Positions 1-35,940 of a stretch of 64,000 nt of DNA are shown piece by piece. Both the position numbers and the translations under genes were made by a program. This DNA comes from Okapia johnstoni (taxonomy: Eukaryota; Chordata; Mammalia; Artiodactyla; Giraffidae). The stretch is taken from assembly GCA_024291935.2 (NCBI GenBank), contig JAGTYA010000026.1, forward strand, positions 7,234,001 through 7,298,000, read 5' to 3'. The notes under the pieces are model-generated. The model saw only the letters and a program-made list of their open reading frames with translations, was not told the DNA's origin and did not search any database. Numbering within the stretch: position 1 is the stretch's first letter; the number at the start of each line of letters is the position of its first letter.

Positions 1-227
1 AGCGGGTCCAGGGGTACGGTGGCTCTCAGCCAGGCCCCCGAGCCGTAGACGGCGGCCACACTGTGGTTGGTGGGGCTTTGGCAGTGGTGGGGGGGCACGG
101 CGGCTGTGAAGTTCTGCAGGAAGTTGTGACAGGCCAGCAGGCTGCAGGGCAGCAGCAGCAGGGCCGTGTAGACCAGCTGGAAGCGGCCCACGCCACCCAG
201 CGCGTCCAGCAGGTCTGTGAATGCCAT
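1..227 (-). CDS. SLC22A20: SLC22A20 (OAT6-like organic anion transporter), first coding exon, partial
   Basis: The minus strand opens with ATG at 227-225 in a strong Kozak context (GCCATGG) and stays open to the window edge, 75 codons. The protein begins MAFTDLLDALGGVGRFQ and continues through a hydrophobic first membrane segment (LVYTALLLLPCSLLACH) into an extracellular loop with NFT and NHS glycosylation sequons and cysteines. This is the N-terminal layout of SLC22 organic anion transporters of the plasma membrane. The position just downstream of CAPN1 in the same orientation matches SLC22A20, a pseudogene in human but described as an active transporter (OAT6) in mouse. The exon continues off the left edge, so whether the whole gene is intact cannot be judged. 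A related SLC22A paralogue is the main alternative, but synteny favours SLC22A20. Confidence 0.85.
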   Translation of the reverse strand, partial: MAFTDLLDALGGVGRFQLVYTALLLLPCSLLACHNFLQNFTAAVPPHHCQSPTNHSVAAVYGSGAWLRATVPLDP

Positions 228-1674
228 GGCCCCGGGCCTTACCTGAGGCCCAGGTGTGGGGCCTTAAGTAAAGGGGCTGGGACAGGGCCCTGGGAGGTGG
301 AGGAACAGGCCGGGTTTAGGACCGCAGATGCACCATGTCCGGAACTCACAGGGGTCCGGTTACACCACACAGGAGGCCCCACGTGTGCAGGCTCCCCTAC
401 TGCCAGGCCCTTTCTCCTCATTTCTCCTAATCGCTCACCTCCCAGGTTAGAAAAGCGAGGGGTCCCAGGGGGCCGCCTCACAGCCCTCTGACCAAGGCCC
501 TCATGTGGGGACCCCAGCAGTAAACACAGCACCATCATCACCCTCCCCTTTTCTCTGGAGCCCAATTCCAGCCTCAGCACATGGGACCCAGGCCTGTCAC
601 TGGTCTCCCCTGAGGCCAGAGCCTTGAAAGCTTGGAGGTCACATGGTGGGATGCCAGCAATTACTGCTGCTTGCCTCTCCCCCATTTTCCTGGAAGTCAA
701 GGGCTGCACAGGAGATACTCAGAAAAAAGTCCTTTAAAAATGCCTAAATTGGGCAACCAAGAGGAAGGTGTGCTCTCCCTGCCTCTGCCCCAGGCACCCT
801 CAGGCTGGGGGTGGGTGAGGGGGCAGGGCCTTCACGCATGGGCACCCACAGTGTCCCAGCCTCTCATCAAAGGAAACCCACTACAGAGAACTAAGAGGGT
901 GGGGCCCTCCATCTGCCCCCTCTCACAAACCAGCCCTAGCGCCCAGGCCACTCCCCTTACTGATGAGACCCAGCAGACAGGCCCAGGGGGTCCCAAAGGC
1001 AAAATGCAGATTCCAGGCCCCGTCTGCCACTCGAGGCTCCGCCTGGGGCTCCCGGGGCCAACGGCAGTCCCCACCCCCCACCTGGCCCCATCAGTTTCTG
1101 CCCTGCAGATGCTGCCCTAGTTTGCGGTTCTCCCCTCGCGGCACTGGTCCCAGCCCCTCCTCTACCCCCAACTCAACCTTATTACTGGTTGAGTTGGTTA
1201 CTCTTATCTCTGGTAAGAAGAGCCCGGATCCCAGAAGGACCAGAACAGCTTATATAAACCACAGGTGTCTGGGTCACAGGGGCAACTCCCCTCCCCTAGC
1301 CTCAAGAAGACGTCCAGGAGGCTCTGTGCTCTGGGGAGCTTCCTGGGGGTCAGGGTGGTGTTAAGTAGGTGTTTGGGTCTCAGCCAGAGCCTCATGTTCC
1401 CTGCAGAACGTGCAGGGAAGGAAGGGGTCAGGGCTTAGAGGAGGGGGGCATGGAGGACCAGCAGGGCCATGTGGGACCTCAACAGTGTGGCCCCATCTCC
1501 CCCCCAGCCCCCCGCCCACGCCAGATGCCCAGGACTCCAGCAGAGGTGCCAGCCACTGAGGCAATGGGGAAGGAGACAGAGGGCAGGGCAGGGGTGGGTG
1601 TGAGGCCCTGAGCAGGCCTGCAGGACAAGGTGCCCTTGTGGGCCAGCAGGTTTAGGCAGAAACATACTCCAGAG
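228..1674. other. Intergenic gap between CAPN1 3' end and SLC22A20
   Basis: About 1.4 kb separates the CAPN1 polyadenylation site from the SLC22A20 start codon. It should hold the SLC22A20 5' UTR and promoter. No repeat family is recognisable. The only core-promoter-like string is TATATAA near 1249-1258, which reads as a TATA element on either strand. Confidence 0.6.
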
Positions 1675-2434
1675 ACAAAAGTGGGGCCTTTTCCTTTATT
1701 GTTCGGAGTTTCTCCGCATGTAAATCTGAGACCCCTCTCACCCCATGCCCAGGTGCCTCTGGTACCCCCGTAACTGGTACATCAGTCCCCACAGAGTCCC
1801 CTTTAAAATCACCAATATAAAAAAGGAAGAGTGGGAGGGAGGGAGGGAGGGAGGGAAGGCCTGACCACCCCCTAGGCTAGGCTGCTTCTAGTCAGCTGGC
1901 GGGGACAGGCTGGGGGCAGTCGTGGGGCAGAGGGGAGCATTGGCTTCCGCACAGGAACAAACAGGCGTTCCCAGGCCTGGGGTGGGGGCCCCAGCTGGGA
2001 GGGGGCTCCACAGGTCTAGACTGCAGACTGTTGCAGAGCTAGTGGTTATAAAGTGTGCAGGTGGAGGAGGGGGCAGATGGGTGGCCTGTAGGGGGAGGAG
2101 AGAGGACACGTCAGGATGTGGGAGGCCTGGGGCTCCCAGCTCCCTGGGGAGCCCCATCCTGAGGCAGGAACTAGCGAAAGCTGCCTTCCTGATCTGGCGA
2201 TTGGAGGGGCTGGTGGAGTCCATGTGCGCCCGGGGGAGGCAGGGAGGGCCCCACGGCTCTGCCCAGAGCAAATGAATCGCGGCGGCTGAGAGATGAGGGG
2301 ACAGGAGGTCGAGGCCGCCTCCTGCTCCAAGGAAGGCACTTTCAGCTATGTGGCCTGGTGTGGCGTCGCAGGAAGGCATGGCTTGGCGCACGAGGAGGAC
2401 AGAGGAGCGCAGCAAGGGGGCCCGAGCCCCCGCC
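1675..2434 (-). other. CAPN1: CAPN1 3' untranslated region
   Basis: Runs from the TGA at 2437-2435 to the AATAAA signal. It holds a short GGGA tandem repeat at about 1834-1857 (plus strand) and no recognisable transposon. Confidence 0.75.
1695..1700 (-). terminator. CAPN1: CAPN1 polyadenylation signal AATAAA
   Basis: The minus strand reads AATAAAGG here, about 735 nt past the CAPN1 stop codon. Cleavage would be expected near 1675-1685. No closer canonical signal is evident in the 3' UTR. Confidence 0.8.
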
Positions 2435-26674
<24,240 letters not shown>

Positions 26675-26760
26675 CTCGGGCTGCGGCAGCTGCTCGGAGG
26701 AGGGGGCCGGGCCGGCGGCGGGCAGACCCCTGCCGGACGCTCTGCAAACGGCAGCCCCAC
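26675..26760 (-). other. CAPN1: Candidate CAPN1 non-coding first exon (distal)
   Basis: The minus strand shows donor CCCGAG|GTAATC with the exon ending at 26675, inside the densest CpG segment. The start-site edge is not determinable. Confidence 0.45.
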
Positions 26761-27310
26761 CCCGCCGGGTCCTCGCCGCAGCCCGGCTCCTGGGCTGGGC
26801 CGGCTCCCCGCCCCCACCCCGCCCCCCGCGCCCCTGGGCGCAGGCTCCCCGCGTCGCCACCCCGCCTTAGCGGCTCGCAGCATCCAGGCGGGGCTCGGGG
26901 AATCGGTCCCCCGGAGCCGGGCTGGCTGCGTGACCTTGGATGAGTCCCTGCCCCTCTCGGCCTTAGTTTCCCCATTCGCGCCGCGAACGGGATGAAATGA
27001 GGAACTGCGGGATCCCATTTTGCGCTCTGAGGTTTCTTGCACCCGGAAATTGCGAGAAGCCAGCATCCTTGCCCTCTCCTCCTTGCCCTCCCTCGCCCAC
27101 CCACCTGGGAACGCCCGTTTGCCGCTTTACCCAGGAGAGGGCGGCAGAGGCTGCGAGGCGGACAGCAGGCCCACCCAGGGCCTGGAGAGACCCTGCCTCC
27201 TGAGATGCAGAAGTAGGAGGGACGGAGACTGCAGCGGACCCTCGGCTCTGGGCTTTGGATCGACCTTGGGGGCCCCAGCCAGGAAGGTCGCGGCCCTTAC
27301 ATGATATTTT

Positions 27311-27537
27311 CTTGTTGTTGTTCAGTCCCTAAGTCGTATCCGACTCTTTGTGACCCTGTGGACCGAAGCCCGCCAGGCTTCTCTGGTCCGTGGGATTTCC
27401 CAGGCAAGAGGACTGGAGTGGGTTGCCATTTCCTTCTCCAGGGGATCTTCCTGACCCGGGAACCGAATCCCGGGTCTCCTGCGTTGGCAGGCATTGGCAG
27501 TTGGATTCTTTACCACTGAGCCACCAGGGAAGCCCCT
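27311..27537 (-). repeat. Bov-tA SINE
   Basis: Reverse complement: TTGTTGTTGTTCAGTCCCTAAGTCG... to TTACCACTGAGCCACCAGGGAAGCCCC, the complete BovB-type tail and tRNA-like head. Confidence 0.9.
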
Positions 27538-28728
27538 TATGTGATGTACACACAAGCCTTTTGTTGGGGAAACAGTGCATAGCCCTTTTGAGGGCCCATG
27601 ACCCCAAGAAGGTTAAGGGCCACTGATCTAATCTGACTATTCTCACTCCTAGTGTACAGGTAAGGAAAACAGGCCTAAGAGTGCGATTTGCTGAGTTCCT
27701 TCAACCGGTGTGTCAGGCCTGGAGCCAGCTTCTGAGCTCTTTACTCATCACCATTGGGCATTTATGTGTCCAATCTTGACCAAACCCTTCTGACAGGTCT
27801 TTGCATAGCAGACCCATGACTAAGGCAGACCAGGCCCAGCTAGAGGAGGCTGCTCTCCCGGTTCAGCTTTGGGGTTTAAGAAAGGTGAATCCTATTGGAA
27901 AAGTAGGGTTAACTAGGCAGTGAGCCGCTGGAAAGGGTGTTCCAAACTGAAAGAACTGTACGTGTGCAAAGGTCCAGGGGCTGGGGGGACACAGGCCAGT
28001 AAGGGGACCGCAGTGGTTCCTTGTGACTGGAACGCAGGGAGCAGGGGCCTGGGAGATGCTCTGGAGAGGTAGCCAAGGCCCCCCTTCGCCTCAAAGCACT
28101 CTGGCTCTACCTATGTGCCCCACAGTCCCCAGATTATTTTCACTAAACTGTCACTCCAGCTGACTGCATTTGGCTGTTCACCAAATGGGCACTGACCACC
28201 TCCTATATGTGCAAGACACTGTGGTCACCTGGACATCATATGCTGAAGACCCAAGGCCTTGGCTCCCTGTGAAGGAGGCAGACATTGACTCAACTCTTAC
28301 ACCCATGATTAACTGGGAAGAAGAATGATGTGGAGGAAGCCCGTAGCTGAAGCCCTAGCTAATCCAGGGTATTAGAGTAAAGATAAATCAGACAAAGGAG
28401 TTATGGCGGGGACGGGAGAGATGCCAGGTAGGGGAATTAGTTGGCTTGGTGTATGGAGGAACTAAAGTATTCTGAGTGTTGGCAGGCCTGAGTGGGCCGT
28501 GGAAATGGATTTTGTTCTACCTGAGGTAGAAGCCTGCTCAGATTTGTACAGATGATGGAGGAGGATGCCTGGCAGTGGGTGGCTCAAACTCCAGAGGTGG
28601 TAGACATTAGAGAAAAAGATGGATTTGAAAACTATTTATGTATTAATAGGATACACCATATCAAAATTTAACTCAAACTAGATTATACACCTAAATATAA
28701 ACCCTAGAACTATAAAACCTCTAGAATA
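27538..28728. other. Intergenic, no gene seen
   Basis: About 1.2 kb upstream of CAPN1 with no recognisable exon or repeat family; some phrases hint at ancient MIR/L2 but cannot be delimited. Confidence 0.5.
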
Positions 28729-28895
28729 GGGACTTTCCTGGTGGTCCATGGCTAAGACTCCTTGCTCCCAATGCAGGGAGACTGGGTTCGATCCCTGGTC
28801 AGGGAACTAGATCCCATATGCTACAGCTAAAACATCCCATATGCCACAACTAAGACCAGCTACAGCCAAAAAAAATAAATTAAAAAAAAAAAAAA
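28729..28895 (+). repeat. CHR-like SINE
   Basis: GACTTTCCTGGTGGTCCATGG tRNA-like head with B-box GGTTCGATCCCTGGTC, and tail ending in A-rich AAAAAATAAATTAAAAA. Confidence 0.85.
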
Positions 28896-28920
28896 GAACA
28901 ACAACCTCTAGAAGAAAGCA

Positions 28921-29535
28921 TTGTTGGTGTTCAGTCACTCAGTCGTGTCTGACTCTTTGCAACCCCATGGACTGTAGCACGTCAGGCTTCCCTGTCCTTC
29001 ACTATCTCCCAGAGTTTGCTCAAACTCATGTCCACTGAGTCAGTGATGCCATCCAACCGTCTCATCCTCTGTTGTCCCCTTCTCCTCCTGCCTTCAATCT
29101 TTCCCAGCACCAGGGTCTTTTCCAATGAGTCAGTTCTTTGCATCAGGTGGCCAAAGTATTGGAACTTCAGCTTCAGCATCAGTTCTTCCAAAGAATATTC
29201 AGAACTGATTTCCTTTAGGATGGACTGGTTTGATCTTCTTGCTGTCCAAGGGACTCTGAGGAGTCTTCTCCAGCACCACAGTTCGAAAGCATCAATTCTT
29301 TGGCTCTCAGCTTTCTTTATTGTCCAGCTCTCACATCCATACATGACTACTGGAAAAACCATGGCTTTGACTACGTGGATCTTTGTCGGTAAAGTAATGT
29401 CTCTGCTTTTTAATACACTGTCTATGTTTGTCATAACTTTTCTTCCAAGGAGCAAGTGTCTTTTAATTTTGTGGCTACAGTCATTGTCCACAGTGATTTT
29501 GGAGCCCAAGTAAATCAAGTATGTCTTGGGTTTGG
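28921..29535 (-). mobile_element. BovB LINE 3' fragment
   Basis: On the minus strand a 178-codon open stretch (29518-28982) reads the RT C-terminal region: [60 protein letters not shown]. It ends in the BovB tail at the left edge. Confidence 0.93.
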
Positions 29536-29549
29536 TATCACATTGCTAT

Positions 29550-30245
29550 ATATTGTAGTGTACTAAAACATGGCATACATAGGATTTTACATAGTTCCTT
29601 TGACATCAATTAAAAGAAAATTGTATTACTTCTGCCTTTTATTCTTACAGCATTAGATATACAAGTGTTTTTCTTTGTTAATGTTAATATGAACTGTCTT
29701 CTGGAATCCCTAGTGTTCAAGCTGAAGAACTCCTCCTGTAATTCCTGTGAGGCAATTGGCTATTAATACATTTTCTCAGTTGTTATTGATCTGAGAGGAT
29801 CTTTGTTTTGTCTCTTACCTTTCAGAAGGTAGTTTTGGTCAAGATGGAATTTTGGTTGATAGGTTTTTCTCTTAGCACACCTTGAATGCTTCCCTCTGCC
29901 TTTTGGCCTCCCTGTTTTTTTGCTGAGATATCACCTCATTTTATTGGGGTAATTTTACTGGTCATTTTTCAAATGCCCTTTATTCCCACTATATGGTTCC
30001 AACTCCTATTTCTATGCATGTCTCATATTTCTGTTATAAACTAGATATTTTAGGCAATATAATGTAGGTACTCTGGGTATTAGACACATTTTTTCTGGAC
30101 TTTGTTATAACAAGTACCAGCATTATCATTTTTTTGTTTGCTTTTTGGTGGAGAATGTGAATAATGATCCAGCCTTATTTTAATGAAGCTTGATCCCCAC
30201 GTTTTGAGAAGCCAGAGCTAATATATTGAATTAAGGATATGCAAG
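29550..30245 (-). repeat. Old L1 fragment
   Basis: TTTTGGTTGATAGGTTTTTCTCTTAGCAC and neighbouring text resemble reversed old L1 3' sequence; strongly diverged. Confidence 0.5.
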
Positions 30246-30250
30246 TTATG

Positions 30251-30449
30251 ATCTGCTTCCCTGGTGGCTCAGCTGGTAAGGAAACCGCCTGCAATGCAGG
30301 AGACCCGGGTTCGATCCCTGTTGGAGAAGATCCCCTGGAGAAGGGAAGGGCTACTCACTCCAGTGTTCTGGCCTGAAGAGTTCCATGGACTGTATAGTCC
30401 ATGGGGTCGCAAAGAGTCGGACACGACTGAGCAACTTTCACTTTCACTG
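30251..30449 (+). repeat. Bov-tA SINE
   Basis: CTTCCCTGGTGGCTCAGCTGG head, B-box GGTTCGATCC, BovB-type tail GTCGGACACGACTGAGCAAC. Confidence 0.92.
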
Positions 30450-30499
30450 GGTTTGGTAAAGATTTCTTAAATATGACACAAAAGCCCAGACAATAAAAG

Positions 30500-31240
30500 A
30501 AAAAAAAATTGAAATTTATTGAAATAAAACACTTTGTTCCTCCTCAAAAGGCACTATTATGAAAATGAAGACAAAACAGACTAGGAGGAAATAAATGCCA
30601 AAAAATATATGTGATGAAGGACTTGTATTTAGAATATATAAAGAATTCTTACAGTTAAAAAAAATAATCCAGTAAAATTGGGTGAAAGATTTGAATAGAC
30701 ATTTCCCAAGATGACAGGTGATGGCAAATAAGCACATGAAAAAACATTTATTCATTGGAGAAATGCAAATTAAAACAACTAGAAGGACCAACATTACAAA
30801 CCTAGAATGGCTAAAATTAAGAAGACTAACCATGCCAAGTATTGGCAAGGATGTGGAGGATTTGGAATTCTCATATAATGCTGGTGGGATACCACCACTT
30901 TGTTAAACAGTTTGGCAGTTTCTTTAAAAGTTAAACATATATTCAGCAATAAATAGAAATAAACTATCAAGCTACAGAAAGATGCCAGAACCTTAAATGC
31001 ATATTGCTAAGTAAAAGAAACCAGTATGAGAAAACTATATACTGTATGATTCCAACTATATGACATTCTGGAACTGGTATAAAGATGGTAAAGAGATCAG
31101 TGATAGCCAAGCTTTCAGGGAAGGTGGGGAAAGGGAGCACAGGGCATTTTTAGGGCACTGAAACTATTCTGTATGATACTGTAATGGTAGATACATGACA
31201 TTACATTAAACCCATATAATGTACAACACACATAGTGAAC
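30500..31240 (+). mobile_element. L1 3' fragment
   Basis: L1 3'-region wording including AAATGCAAATTAAAACAAC (30762 on) and ATTCCAACTATATGACATTC (about 31050). Confidence 0.7.
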
Positions 31241-31245
31241 CCCGG

Positions 31246-31455
31246 GGACTTCCCTGGTGGTCCAGTGGCTAAGACTCCAAGATCCCAATGCAGGGTCCCT
31301 GTGTTCGATCCCTGGTCAGGGAACTAGATCCCACATGCTGCAACTAAGAGTTCAAATGTAACTAAAGATCCCACAGGCTGCAGCAAAGAGGAAAGATCTT
31401 GCATGCAACTAAGACGGGCCCAGCCAAGTAAAATAAACACAATTTTTTTAAAAAA
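31246..31455 (+). repeat. CHR-like SINE
   Basis: GACTTCCCTGGTGGTCCAGTGG head, GTTCGATCCCTGGTCAGGG box, A-rich end. Confidence 0.9.
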
Positions 31456-31683
31456 AGAGTGAACCCTAATGTAAACTGTCCACTTTAATAACAATGTATC
31501 AACATTGTTTCATCAATTGTAACAAACAGATCACATTAATACAAAATGTCAATAGAGAATCGGTGTGCAGATGGGAAAGGGGGTACTGGAATTCTCTATC
31601 CTTTCTGAGCCATTTTTGTGTAAACTTACAACTACTCTAAAAAAAATTAGTCTATCTTAAAAAAAAAACAGTAAAGTTAAATA

Positions 31684-31905
31684 TGGGCTTCCCAGGTGGT
31701 GCTAGTGGTAGAGAACCCACCTGCCAGTGCAGGAGACATAAGAGACCTGGGTTTGGCCCCTGAGTTGGGCAGATCCCATGGAGAAGGGCATGGTAACCCA
31801 CTCCAGTATTCTTGCCTGGAGAATCCCCATGAACAAGAGGCGCCTACTGGGCCACGGTCCATAGGGTTGCAAAGAGTCAGACACACCTGAAGCAACTAAG
31901 CACGT
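31684..31905 (+). repeat. Bov-tA SINE
   Basis: GGGCTTCCCAGGTGG head through to GTTGCAAAGAGTCAGACAC tail. Confidence 0.9.
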
Positions 31906-32690
31906 GCGTGTTGGATATACACCTATCATATGACCCAGCCATTCCACTCCTAGGCGTTTACCCAAGGGAAAGAGAAGCATGTGTCCATGCAAAGACTTGT
32001 GTATGAATATTCATAGCAACTTTAATTGTAACAGCCCAAACTGGACATAACCAAATGTTCACCAACAAATTGTGACTGGATAAGCAAATTGTGCCTATAT
32101 ATATATATATATATATACCACAGAATACTACTCAGTCATAAAAAGGAACAATGGCTTAATCTCAGAATAATTATACTGAGTGTAAGAAACAAGACAGAAA
32201 GTGAAGTGAAAGTGAAAATTGCTCAGTCATGTCCGACTCTTTGTGACCCCATGGAATATACAGTCCGTAGAATTCTCCATGCCAGAATACTGGAGTGGGT
32301 AGCGTTTCCCTTCTCCAGGGGATCTTCCCAACTCAGGGATCAAACCCAGGTCTCCCACATTGCAGGTGGATTCTTTACCAACTGAGCTATCAGGGCCTGC
32401 TATATAATTCCATTTCTATGAAAATTCTAGGAAAATAATAGGAATTTAGTGATAGAAAGCAGATCAGTGATTGCTGAGGGGAATGGGAGACAGGCAGGTG
32501 GGAAAGGGTGGCAGGAAAGGATTATAAAGGGGCTTGAGGAAACTTTTGTGGGTAATGGATATGTCCATTATTTGACTGTGGTATTGGTTTTGTGGGGGTA
32601 TATGTTGTCAACAAAAATGAACCTTGAAGTATACATAGTTTATTTTATGTCACCTATACCTCAGTAAAGCTGCTAAAAACACCTATAGAA
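31906..32690 (+). mobile_element. L1 3' fragment split by a Bov-tA insertion
   Basis: CATATGACCCAGCCATTCCAC (31927 on) through AATTCCATTTCTATGAAAAT (32406 on) and the terminal CCTCAGTAAAGCTG; interrupted at 32200-32397. An (AT)n run lies at about 32095-32116. Confidence 0.75.
32200..32397 (-). repeat. Bov-tA SINE
   Basis: GTGAAAGTGAAAATTGCTCAG to TTTACCAACTGAGCTATCAGG, reverse orientation, nested in an L1. Confidence 0.9.
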
Positions 32691-32834
32691 CTTAGCCAGT
32701 GATGGGATATGGCTCTTGGGAGACAGGGAGGGAAAAGACAACTTTAGACCATCTGAGTAGATTCATGGTGTAGGAGACTCTTATCTGGAGGGGATACTGG
32801 AGGATCAGATTAGGGAGGTACCCTTGGGACCCTA

Positions 32835-33127
32835 AAGGAAATCAGTCCTGAATAGTCATTGGAAGGACTGATGCTTGAAGCTGAAACTCCAATACTTTGG
32901 CCACCTGGTGTGAAGAACTGACTCACTGGAAAAGCTCCTGATGCTGGGAAAGATTGAAGGCAGGAGGAGAAGCGGATGACAGAGGATGAGATGGTTGGAT
33001 GGCATCACTGACTCAATGGACATGAGTTTGAGCAAGCTCCAGGAGTTGGTGATGGACAGGGAGGCCTGGTATGCTGCAGACCATGGGGTCGCAAAGAGTC
33101 GGACATGACTGAGTGACTGAACTGAAA
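32835..33127 (+). mobile_element. BovB LINE 3' fragment
   Basis: AAATCAGTCCTGAATAGTCAT to GTCGGACATGACTGAGTGAC: the last about 290 bp of BovB. Confidence 0.9.
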
Positions 33128-33336
33128 GGCTGTGGGACCCGCCCTCATCCAAGGGGAGATGCCTGGGGGTGGGAACAGCCCTCAGAATAGAGGAACAAAT
33201 TTGGGAGTCATTGGCCATCGTGACGCCTGAAAGAAGTAGAGGCGGGGGACAGAAACATGTCATTCTGGATACAAAGATGCTTCATAAAGATGTCTGTTCT
33301 TAGAGTAATCTATAGATTGATCAAAATTAAAAATTC

Positions 33337-33455
33337 TAGGGACTCTCCTGGTAGTCCAGTGGTTAAGACTCTGAGCTCCCAATACAGGGGACATGGGTTC
33401 AATACCTGATTGGAGAACTAAGATCCTGTATGCCGCATGGCTCAGCCAAAAAAAA
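33337..33455 (+). repeat. CHR-like SINE
   Basis: GGGACTCTCCTGGTAGTCCAG head, degraded B-box GGTTCAATACC, A-rich end. Confidence 0.85.
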
Positions 33456-33600
33456 TTGAAAATTCTAACAGTTAAAAAAAAATTCTAACATTATTTGGGG
33501 AAAAGAACTAGAAAAACTGATTTGAAGTTCTTATGGAAAACTGAACAAGCAAGAATAGCCAAGAGACTTCTGAAAACAAGTTAGGAGTCTAACCCCATGA

Positions 33601-33810
33601 AAGTGAAGTGTTAGTCACCCAGTTAAGTCCAACTTTTTGTGATTCCAGGGACTGTAGCCGCCAGGCTCATCTGTCCGCAGAATTGCCCCAGGCAAGAATA
33701 CTGGAGTAGGTTGCCATTCCCTTCTCCAGGGGATCTTCCTGACCCAGGGGTCAAACCCAAGTCTCCTGCATTGCAGGCAGATTCTTTACCATCCGAGCCA
33801 TCAGGGGGTC
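33601..33810 (-). repeat. Bov-tA SINE
   Basis: AGTGAAGTGTTAGTCACCCAG to TTTACCATCCGAGCCATCAGG, reverse orientation. Confidence 0.9.
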
Positions 33811-33964
33811 CATTAGGGAGTCTAACCATATCAGATATTAAATCCAATCTCTAATGATTAAATAATTGTTATATAATAATTAATAAAGAAGGATACTGAT
33901 ACATATAGATCACTGAAAGATCGAAGAATCTAGATACAGGTCCAAATGCATATAGAAATTTAGC

Positions 33965-34584
33965 ATATAAGAGCAGCATCTCAAATTTGTTGAGAAAAGA
34001 TGAATTTTTCATTAAAAAGCAACCTAGATGTCCATCAACAGATGAATGGATAAGGAAGCTCTGGTACATATACACAATGGAATATTACTCAGCCATTAAA
34101 AAGAGTACATTTGAATCAGTTCTATTGAGATGGATGAAACTGGAGCCCATTATACAGAGTGAAGTAAGCCAGAAAGAAAAACACCAATACAGTATACTAA
34201 TACATATATATGGAATTTGAAAGATGGTAACGATAACCCTATATGCGAGACAGAATAAGAGACACAGATGCATAGAACAGTCTTACGGACTCTGAGGGAG
34301 AAGGTGAGGGTGGGACGTTCTGAGAGAATAGCATTGAAACATGTATATTATCATATGTGAAACAGAACACCATTCCATGTTCAATGCATGAGACAAATGC
34401 TCAGGGCTGAGACAATGGGATGACCCAGAGGGATGGGATGGGGAGGGAGGTGGGAGGGGGGATTCAGGATGGGGAACACATGTAAACCCATGGCTGATTC
34501 ATGTCAATGTATGGCAAAAACCACTACAATATTGTAAAGTAATTAGCCCCCAACTAAAATAAATAAATTTATTAAAAAAAAAAA
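33965..34584 (+). mobile_element. Ruminant L1 3' UTR end with poly(A)
   Basis: GATGTCCATCAACAGATGAAT, CAATGGAATATTACTCAGCC, then the L1-BT-type 3' UTR ending TAAAATAAATAAATTTATT and a poly(A) run at about 34573-34584. Low divergence suggests a fairly young copy. Confidence 0.88.
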
Positions 34585-35147
34585 AGCATTAGGAAAATGG
34601 GAGGGAATTTTGTATATGATCAGTTCCAGATGAACTCAAGATTTAAATGTAAAAAATGAAACAAAATTACAGCCAGCAGCTAAGGGAGACATTCTTTTAA
34701 TCATCTCAGTGTGGAAAAATTCTTTTTAACTGTGACACAAAACCCAGAAGCCACAAAAATTTATTTTACCACATACAAAGTTAAAAGGATAAACTGAAGA
34801 AAATATTTACAATTTACATCCTGAAAGGCTATTTTTCCTTACATATAAGTCAAGTACCAAAAACCAGTGGAGAGATGGGCAAAGATAAGAACCGTTCACA
34901 AAAAAAGACACACAGCTCTTACATGTATGAAACAATGCTTGAGCTCACTTGAAAGAAAAAGAAATGCAAACTAAACCTTCACCAAGACATTTTCTCCTTA
35001 GCAATTTGGCAAACATAAAATGACCTTGTTCCTCATTGACTAGTGAGTGTTGTGGGAAACAGCCTTCACACAGCTGGAGGCTGGTGAGGTGGTTCAGGCA
35101 CAGCTCCAACAGATGGACATGCGGCAAAGTTCTTCAAGATGACAATT
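34585..35147 (+). repeat. Old L1 fragment
   Basis: A-rich text resembling the 3' part of an older L1 (GACATTCTTTTAATCATCTC; GATGGGCAAAGATAAGAACC); boundaries approximate. Confidence 0.5.
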
Positions 35148-35150
35148 CTG

Positions 35151-35385
35151 GAGGCTTTCCCTGGTGGTCCAGTGGTTAAGAATTTGCCTGCCAGTGCAGG
35201 GAATGTGGGTTTGATACATGATCAGGGAACTAAGATCCCACAGGCTTCAGGGCAGCTAAGCCCTGAAGTGGCATGCTGAAGCTACTGAGGCCTCTCACTC
35301 TAGAGCCCACATGCCACAATTAGAGAAGGCTGCATGCCACAGTGAAAACCCAGTGCCACCAAAAAATAAATAAAATGGTCCTTTA
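35151..35385 (+). repeat. CHR-like SINE (long form)
   Basis: GGCTTTCCCTGGTGGTCCAGTGG to CACCAAAAAATAAATAAAAT. Confidence 0.88.
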
Positions 35386-35485
35386 AATAAAGATGACAAT
35401 TTTGACTTGGACCTTTGGCTGAACAGTTCTTCTAGGAATTCACTCCCTTTGATATTTGAATAATGCTGTTTTTACAATGTCTTCA

Positions 35486-35778
35486 GTCAGTTCAGTTCAG
35501 TCACTCAGCCGTGTCCAACTCCTTTGCTACCCTAAGGACTAAAGCACGCCAGGCTTCCCTGTCCATCACCAATCCCCAAGCTTGCTCAAACTCATGTCCA
35601 TCGAGTCAGTGATGCCATCCAACCATCTCATCCTCTGTCATCCCCTTCTCCTCTTGCCTTCAATCTTTCCCAGCATCAGGGTCTTTTCCAATGAGTCAGT
35701 TCTTCACATCAGGTGGCCAAAGTATTGGAGCTTCAACTTCAGCATCAGTCCTTCCAATGAATATTCAGGACTGATTTG
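35486..35778 (-). mobile_element. BovB LINE 3' fragment
   Basis: Reverse complement of the BovB end: TCAGTTCAGTTCAGTCACTCAG to ATGAATATTCAGGACTGATT. Confidence 0.92.
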
Positions 35779-35813
35779 CACAACTTGCACACTTTTACAG
35801 AGTCTTAGTGACT

Positions 35814-35940
35814 CTCTATAGCAGGGGTCCCCAGCACAGTACCAGTCTAATGGAGCTGGGCCATACAGCAGAAGGTGAGTGGTTGTCTTACACAAAACTG
35901 ATCCCTGGTGCCAAAAAGGTTGGGGCCCACTGCTCTATGT
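35814..35940 (+). mobile_element. hAT-type miniature DNA transposon with 8-bp TSD
   Basis: Body about 35822-35932 (111 bp). It begins CAGGGGTCCCCAGCAC and ends GTTGGGGCCCACTG, imperfect terminal inverted repeats. The flanks are CTCTATAG (35814-35821) and CTCTATGT (35933-35940), an imperfect 8-bp duplication as expected for hAT elements. No transposase. Confidence 0.75.

Noticed and set aside
28982..29518. 178-codon open frame on the minus strand
   Set aside because: It is the BovB reverse-transcriptase C-terminal region, not a host gene.
30253..30330. tRNA-like A/B-box sequences at many sites such as GGTTCGATCC
   Set aside because: These are heads of Bov-tA and CHR-like SINEs, not functional tRNA genes: no cloverleaf closes and they sit in full SINE contexts.
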